From the NCBI GenBank assembly GCA_903813345.2, contig CAIIXF020000004.1, positions 16,229,513 to 16,293,512 on the forward strand: DNA of 64,000 nt, given 5' to 3'. The notes under the pieces are model-generated. The model did not search any database, was not told the DNA's origin, and worked only from the letters and a program-made list of their open reading frames with translations. The position numbers and the translations under genes were made by a program. This document shows positions 10,801-22,800 of this stretch, piece after piece. The first letter of the stretch is position 1. The number at the start of each line of letters is the position of its first letter. This stretch comes from Owenia fusiformis (taxonomy: Eukaryota > Annelida > Polychaeta > Sabellida > Oweniidae).

Positions 10801-13800
10801 ATGAAATAAAGTACTTCACATAATACATGCTAAAAAGTAAAGAATCCACTTGCATAATTGAGAATCCTATAGTATTGACCTCTATTTCAATGGTGATTTC
10901 TTGTCCTCTTTCAATATCAACTTTGGTATAATCAGAGTTTAGCTCATAATCGGCGAAACTTGGTGCCATATAATACGATTTGGGAATCTTACTTGGATAT
11001 GTTATCTATAACACAGGAAGTTAATATGGATGTAGTACAATGATAGAAGAATTAAAGAAAAACAATCTATCGTATATGCACACATCGTGCCTGCATGTTT
11101 GAGATTCGTATTACCAATTCGCTATTTGTTTAAATCGTTCATCAAAAAAGAATTTCCTTCATATACCTTACTGCTAAACTTTGGGTCGCCATCTTGATCT
11201 ACCAAAGTCCCACCATAATAACCAATTAGTTGGTCTTCGTCTATGAACCTTTTCAAATCCTTTATATCTGAACAATATTTTAACATACATATAACAAATA
11301 ACATTGTACTCGTGTCGCTTTGTATGCACATGTTATAGTTTTAAATGATTTCGTACAGAAATATTGTTCTAACGATGTATCACAAATATATATCATCATG
11401 TCTAAAGTTATACATGCTCGTCCCAATAGAAAGACTAAAACGTGGGTGATAATTCTAATTACATAACACCACGTGTTCTCGGATGGTTATGAAGATAAAA
11501 AAGGACAATTGTATAATACCTTTCACGAGTTCTATTTTAGATAACGTATGTTTGGGAGCTATGGCCTTGTATAACTTGAAGAGAATGTTCATCACTGTTG
11601 AGTCTAAAGCAATATAAAACACACGAAATGATCAAGGATTTGTTTATATCCAACAACGTTGAATCTAAAATAATATAAAACACACGAAATGATCAAGGAT
11701 TCGTTTATATCCAACAATGTTAAATCTAAAAGAATATAAAACACACGAAATGATCAAGGATTTGTTTATATCCAACAATGTTGAATCTAAAAGAATATAA
11801 AACACACGAAATGATCAAGGATTTGTTTATATCCAACAATGTTGAATCTAAAAGAATATAAAACACAAGAAATGATCAAGGTTTTGTTTATATCCAACAA
11901 TGTTGAATTTAAAAGAATATAAAACACACGAAATGATCAAGGTTTTGTTTATATCCAATAATGTTGAATCTAAAGCAATATAAAACACACGAAATGATCA
12001 AGGTTTTGTTTATATCCAATAATGTTGAATCTAAAGCAATATAAAACACACGAAATGATCAAGGTTTTGTTTATATCCAACAATGTTGAATCTAAAAGTA
12101 TATAAAACACACGAAATGATCAAGGATTTGTTTATATCCAATAATGTTGAATCTAAAAGAATATAAAATACAAGAAATGATTAAGGTTTTGACAATTTAT
12201 AAATAAAGATATCTCCCTTATTGCAGTATTAGATTTATTTTCAAAATGATCTTAAATGAAACAATAAGTTCCTATGCGTCATGTTGTGTCATGGACATTT
12301 TCATTTTTAAAAACGTATTACATATTGTTAAGATGTATATTAAAGCAAATTACGTACATGTTTTGACTTTTGAAATATATGTATACGCAATAGAGCTCAT
12401 TTAAATAAATTGTAACGTTGGCATTTTCAACAATGTTTCTTGATTTTTTGCCATTTTAACATTATTGAAATAAAAAATATCTTACTGCTTATTAGAATAA
12501 TTTTGTTTACAAATTCAGGGTAGTAGTTTGCGAAAATTCCATCATTACTGTTTAATTGATACTGCAGATCTAAATCTGAAACATATGAATAAACAACTTT
12601 TTACAGTTTACAGATTTAACAACAATGTGTTATAAAATGCGTGGGAATGTACAACAAAAGCTTTGAGATATATATGAAAAATATATTTACTTGGTTTTGA
12701 CAACATGTCCATCCCGAGATTCCTGTAATCTAAGATAAAAGTTGCACCTTTGTATGGCTGGAAAACAAGAAGTAATCATATAGAAACAAAGTTTATCAAC
12801 ACAAATTTTCAAGCACATAATTTTTAATTATTTACAATTCATCCTACATAAATAAATGCACGTCATAGGATAAACGAAAAACCAAGAACAAAGGCAATGA
12901 ATTATATGAGTAGATCACAATCATGATTGCCTAGACACTGGTACTCACCTAGCTACGCTGATGATACGTCAGCGTAACAAGATGGAGAACTTCCGGGCTT
13001 CGTTTTCGGTAAGATATTTTTATTTCTCGATTCTACACCACTTATTAGTCAAGTTGTGGACATTAATATTGCCAATGTAACAAAATTCATGAAGATCGTC
13101 AACGTAACAAAAGCGAGGGACTAAATATGTGAATTGCGTCTTCGTTAATATACCAAACATAGAACCGCCTGCATATTCTCAAACTAGACTATCTTCCTTA
13201 ACTCTGAGCAAAAGTATTGTCCACAACTTGGCTTATAAGTGGTGTAGAATCGGGAAATAAAAATATCTTACCGAAACCAAAGCCCGGAAGTTCTTCCATC
13301 CTGTTACGCTGACGTATCGTCAGCGTAACTAGGTGAGTACCAGTGCTAGAGCAGGAATTCGCTATTACTAATTAGGAATTTCGTCAACGTATGATTACAG
13401 TACCTCAAAGTAATGTCTTTACGATTTTTTCCTGTGATGATCCTAAATGGTCACCAAAATTAAAATTGGTAGAAATTCTGATATATCTCTTACTAGTATG
13501 TCTTTTAACCGGCCTTTTATGTTTGTCCTCATGTTCTATTCAAAAAGTTCCCAATGACTCTATTTATTATTACATTTAGCGAGCATAGCATAGGTTTTTG
13601 AGTCTGTAAAAAGCATGGTATTTGTTTTGGGCATATATTCAATCCGCTAAAAACACAATTCAATGTTTTATCTGAACCTCGCCAGCAGTTCTGGCTGCTA
13701 CCAAACACCGTCTACATGAAGACATCTTCGTAGTGTGTGCCAAATTGCTTTCTAAGTGGCTTAGTTAGGCTAAACCTATGTTGTGGTAGCTTACTATGAA

Positions 13801-16800
13801 TTGACCCATAGTCATTTTAGATTGATCTATTATCTATTCATTTTTACTTGTCTGCAGTCAAAATAGTGACACGAAAGGGCTAAACGGCTTGCACCAAGGT
13901 GCGACCGTCAAAAAGATGAGTTTGAAAAATATAATTTTTTTTAAAATAATACTTGTAAGTATACAAAATAAGATGCAAATTTGATATTGATGTGTAATGA
14001 TAGTCCATTCGGGTGTGGTAATTTTATGAAAAACAATTATGGTAAAAAATTGGATATTTATGACCTTAAAATGCGATTTCAATTAAAAAGTTACTGTTGT
14101 CAAGGATATTATTCCTATTTTATATAGTCAGTGTTTTTTAAATATACCAATAACCATTTCATTAGTTTTTGACAAAGTAAATAATTATAGGGCTCACACA
14201 AGGATCAACTTTGTTCATAGCATTTTCATATTAAGTGATGTTTTGAAAAAATACGAAGGTAAACTGAATTTTATTTTTTATTTGTTGAAGAAAAAACAAT
14301 TATATGTTTGTTTTCTTGTTTCGACTGAAAAATCTCAATTCATCGCCCTTGCTTCGCAAGCAGGAGAGTCTACACCAGTACGAAAAAGTCTTCAAAAAGT
14401 TGATCCTTGTGTGAGCCCTACAATTATTTACTTATATAATGGTTATTCGGATATATAAAAATCATTTAATAGGTAAAATAGGAAAAGTATCATTGACTTT
14501 TGATTTTGAATAAAGAAGTATTACGAGCATATAGTGCATCACTTAGTTTATAGCTTGCAGACAGTGATCTAAGAGGCATCATCTTGTAGTAATGGGCGTG
14601 ACAGTGATGAGACGGGAATTGATTTTATTAATGCAAGTTTTGACTAGTATTGATGGTTTATCTTACAGACGTCATATTAAAAGATACCAATTTGCATTAC
14701 ATCAACATCAAAGAAGTTTGATTTGTTCACAGATACGTGTCAGAGTGATACTTGTAGCAGTTGCACTAGATTGATATACAACAAGATATGTGTGAGCATT
14801 CATTGCAACATTTACTTAAGAGTTATAATTTTACTAAATCTGATGGAAGATTAGATAATCTATCTCTTTTGGTTTATTCAATTTGAATAGTACTTTTGCA
14901 ATAAAGATACCTTAGTTTTGAAACATTAGCAGCAATTTCATTTCAAAAAGATCAGTTTTCAACTTCGTACTATGTTTTGTTCATAAAATGTGTATTCAAC
15001 ATAGGTCAAAAGTCAGGGTAATTTCAAGTTTAAAATATCAATATCTAGGATAGTTGGCATTTTAAGACATTTTGCCGATGGTGTGACCCTTCACAACTGA
15101 TGATTATGTGACCTGAGGTAAAGATCAACTGAATGGGTGTAGGTAATTTCAAGGTCAATATCTAGCAATTGGGTGTTTTAAGGCAATTGAGAACAATTCT
15201 GACCCTTGACAACCGATTATTAGGTGACCTGTTGTCAGGGTCAAGGTCTATAGGTCAAGATCATTTCAAGGTCATCAATATCTAAATATTTGGCATTTTT
15301 GGGCTGAGGTTACCCTTTGTGAATCATGAATGTGTGACCTGAGGTCAAGGTTATTTCAAGGTCAAATATCAGTATCTAAGTATTTGGTGTATTAAGGCCC
15401 TGGTATCTGCTGTGGCCCCTAGCGACTCATGATAGGGTGACTTCCAAGGTCAATATCTCGCAATTTGGAGTTTAAAGGCAATTGAGAACAATTGTGACCT
15501 TTGGCGACCGACCAATGATTAGGTGACCTGGTGTCAAGGTCATTTCAAGTTCAATATCTAAGTAGTTGGCAAATGTGGGGCTACAGTCCTATTTAATGAC
15601 CAATGATAAAATGACCAGAGATCTATAAGTCAATGTTTATGGATCAAGATCATTTCAAGGTGATAGCCCAATATCTAATTAGTATTTGGCGTTTTGGGGC
15701 TGAACGTGTTTTTGTGAAAACAATATGATTTTTCTTATGTAAAGTCCCTGTGATAAAAATGATATCATCCAACTTCTTCACTTGAAAAGAAAAAACATCA
15801 TGAATCCCCCTCAACCTTTATTTTTCAACTTATTTTTTATGATTTCATTCTGGTTTGATTCCTTGACAACTTAATGATACACTACATGATTTTACTACTA
15901 TATGTACGGGTATAAGCATCAAATGTGGTGCCACTTGTTATTAATAACATTCGTAAACATAATGCTTGAATGTATCAATAAATTGAAATTGAAAATATAA
16001 ATATTTGAAAATATATCTGAAATATTATTGATATTAAATATTAGGCTTATTTTCTAAAGTATTTTTTCTTAATTCGAATATATCAAAAGTTCTTCTACGC
16101 TAATGAATTAACAAATTCTGAAAAGGGGACGGGTATTGAAATGCGATAAAGTTAAAAACCACAAGTTCCATGTTATTTTCCATTGGAAAAACTCAAACTA
16201 TCCATTGTTTTCAACATAATCGTGGTCATTGAAAATTGATATCTCCAAAACTAGACTTTCATTACAATTCTACTAATGAAAAAGTTTTAGACCACTTGTT
16301 GAATAATATTTTCATGCAATTCAAATAAAAAAGAAGAACCTCTGTTGAGTAAATAATTTCAAAAAAATGTTGAGATGGGTTCCCCATTCATAGTTTTTTA
16401 GATTGTTTGAATGATATTTTTATAATCATTGAGAATTGAATTTTCTTGAAAGATAACATATTGTGTTTTTGAGAAATGTCATATTTATATTGAGAAAGTA
16501 GTCATGGTAAAATATATGAGTCAACGATCAGATATCACTTGCCATACTATACCTGGTCCTTTGCCAATTTGAAGTGAATTGTAAAATCATATCAGGAGAG
16601 AGGACATCCAAATATGAGGTCATTAGTTTAATGACTGCAATCAGTAATCAACAGCCACGAGAGTTACTTTCTCTAGTAATTCTGAATTGGATCAGTATTG
16701 TATTGTATTGTATTGTATTGTATAATATGACCATTTAATTCACACTAGTTTCTTCATATGCCTGGACTAAAAAATCCCGAATCTGTTTGGGTGAAATAAC

Positions 16801-19800
16801 CAAATGTGACCAATAATATGAGTATATTTGAGTATTGTCTCTTCACTTTCCAGTCAAAAATGTAAGATTTAAAAATATTTTTGCAAATAATTGCAGTAAA
16901 GCATGCAAAATATAATGCACATTGGTTATTGAAATGTAAAGATAGTCCATGAGGGTATGGTTATATTATTAAAAACAATTATGGTAAAAATTGGGTATTT
17001 CTAACCATATAATGCTTTTTATTCCAAGTTCAAAGACATTCTTCCTATTTTACCTCTGAAATGATTTTCATACCACCGAATAACCATTATATCAGTTTCT
17101 GGCAAAGTAAATAAGTGTAGGGCTTACACAAGGATCAACGTTTTTTAAGACTGTTTATGTACTTGTATATCCCCTGCTGTTCTAAGAGGAAGAGCAATGA
17201 ATTGCGATTTTTCAGTCAAAACAATGAAATAAACACACTCTGTTTATTTTGTTAAACATTTAACAAATAAAATTGTGTTTAACCTTATATTTTTTCAAAA
17301 CATCACTAAATATGAAAATATTGCAAATAAAGTTGATCCTTGTGTGAGCCCTATATTTATTTACTTTGCCAAAAATGAATATAATGGTAATTTAATATTT
17401 TGAAAACATTGAATAGGTGAAATAGGAATATTATCATTAACAACCATGACTTTTGAATAAATATGGTATTTTCAGGTCAGAAATATATAATTCTTCACAA
17501 TTATTGTTTTTTATAAAAATGGCCACACGCAAATGGACTATCATACTTATCAATACCAAATTTGCCTCCTATATTGTATACCCATTGTTATTATTTGAAA
17601 AAAATAATTTTTTATCAAACTCATCTTTTTGATGGTTGCACCTTGGTGCAAGCCGTTTAGCCCTTTCGTGTCACCTTTTTGAGTGCAGACAAGTAAAAAT
17701 GAATAGTTGATGGACCAATCTATAATGATAATGGGTCACTTCATAGTAAGCTACCACAACATAGGTTTTTGTGATTTTCTGGGGTTTTGGCACACACTAT
17801 CGTGCCATACATAAACAGAATAATAACAAAGCGGCGTTTATCGTCTACCTTTTATATACAAAAACACAGAATGAAATCTTGTGCTTAGATATCATTCGGT
17901 GTTTTCAAGACAAATATCAAGTGAGTTATGTTGTGCCATAGTAGTAGTAGTAGTAGTAGTATTTTTATTTATTTATGTCTCACGCACTAAAACAGATACT
18001 GTATATAATATCACGTTAAAACAATACATAAAAATTAAACAGTGCCTGGCCGATGCCGACCTATGAGAGACAGTGGAGTGTTACATTATGCTACGCCGTT
18101 TGGCTTGCATTTTTATAATTGTTTTACCAAGTGTTCGTTGAACAGTCTTTTCATTCATTATCAAACAGTATTTCACTAAACTTGTTTGCATATCAAAGTC
18201 ATTATAATTTAACATTTTGGAAAACAGACTAGATCGTTCATTTATATATAATTTGCACTCAACTAAAAAGTGAATTTCGGTCTCAACTGACTGACCACAT
18301 GGGCACAACCTCTGGTGTAGGGGAGTTGCGGTGTACCTCCCAGTTTCAATGTTTAAGGGCAGTGTGCCGTGACGGAGTTGAGCAATAGCGCGTCTCTCAT
18401 ATCTGCTCATTGATTGCGTAACGTAATGTTCTGGCTCAGTGCAATGTACTTTGTGTAGGCGATAAGTTCTGAGTTTGTTTCCGTTTGGGCACCCGTTATC
18501 ATTATGAATCATCCTATGCCACTCGATATGATCATGAGATGCTAGAGTTTCCTTGATTTGGTTAATTTTAGCTCTGGTGTTGGGGATAAATTGCATGTCT
18601 GTGATGTCCCCCGCTCCTGCGTGTATCAACGTTGCCTTCGTGTGAAATTCCCATGTTTTGCGGTTTCCGGCCATTGTTAAATTAGTTGAATGTTTATGCA
18701 CTTGCTTAGGAAGTCTATCATCGGCCATGTTTGTCAGCCGACACCACAGGCGACTTACTGCTGTTTGTTGATGTACATATGGAGAAATACTGGCAGTATC
18801 ACCCATTGTCGCTGCTCGAGATGCCCGATTACTGACACCGAGGAAAATTCTATTGGCCCGTAGTTGGACATTGTTAATTTCCGTATATTCGGTATTCCCC
18901 CAGATTCCGGCTCCGTAAAGCATGATGGGTGCGACCATAGAGTCAAACAGTTTAGTGAAAACACGAGATGACATGCCTCCTTTTAATGTAAACTTTGATA
19001 TGAGAACACCAAGCGCACGATTTGCCGCCTGGGCCAATGTTTTTACAGTTACTTTCATATCGAGATGCTCAGTGAATATCAGTCCGAGGTATCGGTAAGA
19101 CTCCGTGTAGTCGAGTTGCATATCACCACATGTAAATATAATGTTACTTCTTCTAACGTTTGTCGGCCTAAAATGAATCACTTTGGTTTTATTTTTATTA
19201 AGCGTTATTCTCCACTGGGAGCACCAGACGTTTAAGGTATTGAGTAGTAATTGCAATTTAGTGGTTGTAGGGGCAATTAGCGCAATGTCATCTGCGTACA
19301 ACAAAATTGCAATATTTCTGCTTCCAACTTGTACGCCCGCGTTCAGTGCGTTAATTTCTGCAACCATATCATTAACATATATAGAGAAGAGGGACGGCGA
19401 CAACAAACATCCCTCCTTCAAACCATTATTAACGTTGAACCATCCAGTAAGTTTTCCATTTAGACGTACACAACAACTCACATTTGTATACAGGGACTGA
19501 ACTGCCCCTAGCATTTTTCCATTTATTCCCATGTTTAACATTTTAAACCAAAGCAACTCTCTGTCGACGGAACTGAAAGCACGTTTTGCGTCAACGAATG
19601 TGACGTACGTCGACGCCTTAGACGACTTTCTATTGTTAATAATTGAATACAATGTATAAAGATGATCCTCACAACTTCTGTCAGACCTGAAACCGTTTTG
19701 TTCATTTGCTAATTTACCATGTACATTAAGCCATTTATTCAATCTAACATTTAGGATTCCACAATATATCTTGCTGGGGATACTTAAGAGGGTAATACCT

Positions 19801-22800
19801 CGATTATTGAGAGGGATGCGCTTATCACCTGATTTGGGGATCGGGACGATAACACCTTTATTCCACTCTGTTGGGACCGTGCCAGAATCAAAGCAATACG
19901 AGCATATCTTATGCAAGAGTGAGATACAGTGGTCATTTCGTAATACTTCCACTGGAATATTATCAACTCCCATGGCTTTTCGTAGTTTTGCTCGAAACAC
20001 ACTATCCCGCACTTCGCCAAGTGTTATTCCTTCGTTCAAATCCGGGTCAGTGCGCTCGTCACACGGGTTAGTCGTCGGCGTTTGTGATCGAATCTTATCC
20101 CGATGTTGATCATCAAACTTTGAATTAGGATCCGGATTATTAATACTGGCAAAATCATTTTTCCAAATGTTTAGTGCATCGGATTCGTTTGTTATCAAAG
20201 AACCATGTTTGTCGATTGTATCAAAATTGAAAGATTTACGTTCATTTGCTATCCCTATCTTTCCGATCTCTTTCCAAAACGAATGTTGATCTGTACTGTC
20301 ACATAAATCAAGTAGTGCTTTTTGTTCATCCAGCTGATATTTCCTTTTCAGACGTCGATGTGTTTTATCATATATTTTTCTTGTTTTACAAAACTGCTCA
20401 CGTAATCTGCGTTTTTCTGCTCCATTTTGTTTACATTTTACATATAATTTTTCACAATCATTTGAAGCATTAAGTTTTTGTTGCAATTCGTCGCACCAAT
20501 ATGGTTTATATTTCATTTTCTTGCCCGTTAAACTTGCATCCCTTATTTTGATTTTATCGAGTTTTTTATCCATTTCACTAGTGATAAAAGTATTTAGCTC
20601 AGAGTAGGCTAGGTCCAAGTTCTGCTCATTTGTAAGAATACGTTCAATGCGGTCAATTGTTTCAGCTACTGCTTGGATCATTGAATTATCCATATAGTTA
20701 TTAGGCATTGGATTTGTTTTGAATTTAGTGTGAACAATTGCAACATTTGGATCACTCGATCGTGCTTCTAATTGCTGGTTACTTTTTAATGAGCATACGG
20801 CCCGCAGTAATGAATGATCTGGTAGTTTATCCGGTGCTGCCATCTCGTGCTGGGCTACAATATCAGTCATTCTATGAATCTCAAAGTCTGACTAGTTCAT
20901 AAGCTGCTCATGTGGGACGAACATATAGTCCACTACCGATCTGCCACGCGTAGATACAAATGTAAAGTCGTTTTTTTCCTGATCCACGTCCATTTAACAT
21001 GCACAGATTGCTTGTAGTAAGAAAGTTCAATAGAAGATCACCTTGGTAATTACGTTCGTTGTCAATGACACTACGGTGCGGCACAGAATCTACACCTTCG
21101 ATAAAATCGGAAGCATCTCCACATCGTCCATTAAAATCACCGCATATAAGTAATAATCCTTCATTTTGGAACATGTATGTCTGTTGCAAAATATTGTTAA
21201 AATATTGCTCCAAGTCCACAAAACGCGAAGACTCTTTTGGTGGTAGGTAAGTCGAACACAGACATAATGAGTCACCACCTGATATTGGTTTCAATTTAAT
21301 CCAAAGTGTATCATCAACTGTATCATCTAGAAGTTCGTACGTAAAGTTTGTTAACACGCGTTTATTTAATAATATACCTACGCCACCAGATCCACGCCTT
21401 GCGTTAGCGTTGACTGCTGTCCTGTTTTTTCCAATCCAAATATAGTTACTGCGGATTGGTTCAAATGTATTTAGTTGGTCCTCATTTCTTAAGAACGTTT
21501 CATTTACACATAAAATATCAATATCTAAAACGTCTGTAACTTTAGAACGAAACTCATTGTTATCATTAAAATATGTGGACCAGCCATTAACATTCCAATG
21601 TGCAATTTTAAGTCGGCATCGGTCGTATTCCTATTGACGAACTGCATTATTCTGTTTTCGGGCCTTGGCACGTTGACTAGGGGTACTCTTTGATTTTTGG
21701 TTGAGCGTTGCATTGCTTGATTCTGACACGCGAGGTGACGGGTTAGATTTTGGTTCCTCTCCAGAGCGATGGTTGGGGATATTGGGGCGTGATGTATCCT
21801 CGTTGGCACTTGTTGACAAATGATTACGTGAGGTAGATGAATCAGGACGTAGATAATTTGTGATGTTGTTAATCTTAGGGTTTTCCTGGGTGATAATGAT
21901 ATCCTGAGGTTTCACTGATTGTGGTACTATATGGGAGCCATTTGGTTGTGCATTATTATGGCACTGAGCCCCACATTGATTGCCATGATATGACGAGCTG
22001 TTTGTAGCAGAATGGTTTGAACTGTTAACATAGCCATATTGTCTTTGTTTTTGTACAGTTTGTTCAACCATTCTGCGCATCAAACGCTCTTGTTTCAATA
22101 CTTCAGGTGATTTGGCAATATTGATATACACTGAATTATACACATTAGACGATTTTAAGGCACTTTTACGCTTCATAATGGTATCCCTATCCTCGGTTTT
22201 ATTCAGAGGCACTGTCACTACCCTTGGCCTAATTGCTCCTACGCGGACAGCTCCAACTCTCCGTGCTGGACCAATATTTATTTCATTCGCCTTGAAACCC
22301 AGTCCTTTAGTTAATAGATCGTTGACACTAGTGCTTACGCTCTCGTTGGCTGACTCGGGTAGATTGAATACAGCTAGCTCCACGGGATCAAGGTTAGAAA
22401 CTGGGGTGGATAGACTCTGACTCCGTTGCTCAATTGCATCAATACGAGCGTTCAATTCTGACGACGCTTTGTTTACTGTCCGGCTCACTTCATTGCGAAT
22501 GGCCATTTCAGAATTGGTCACAACCTCAGTTGCAATTGCACGAATATTATCATCTTGTTTTGACATTGAGTCTAAAACTTGATTTAGCATTGTGTATAAT
22601 GTATCTAGAGTAAAAGGGCTGGTTTTACCTTTGGGCGTTTTCAGCTTTTTGGGTTTACTGGCGCCATATTGGATTTCACAATCTGACGTGTCACTATCAC
22701 TGGAATGTGCACGCTTGTTATTCCTTTCTCCAACGTTTGATGCCATCCCGTCGCATATATGGATTCCGTTTAGCGTTATGTGCAGTCAAATTCAATAAAC

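Larger units (their letters stand above)
13731..17800. mobile_element. About 4.07-kb compound foldback element
   Basis: The ends TAGTGTGTGCCAAA (left) and TTTGGCACACACTA (right) are inverted, and inverted similarity extends for several hundred bases (CGTTTAGCC..., the GTGCAACC... block, AAAAAGATGAGTTTGA). Each end is itself a palindrome built around AGGGCTCACACAAGGATCAA and its complement: left at about 14185 and 14397, right at about 17126 and 17332. Flanks share only TCG on each side. The middle (14.55-16.85 kb) includes a tandem repeat. I found no transposase, so it is probably non-autonomous. Alternatively it is two separate foldback copies in opposite orientation. Confidence 0.65.

Noticed and set aside
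14243-14774. Short ORFs of 60-71 aa in the foldback element as coding
   Set aside because: The matching region in the other inverted end is broken by stops, with no conserved frame along its length.
13731-17800. Foldback element as a CACTA (EnSpm) transposon
   Set aside because: CACTA elements begin CACTA and end TAGTG. Here the ends are the other way round and the flank match is only three bases.
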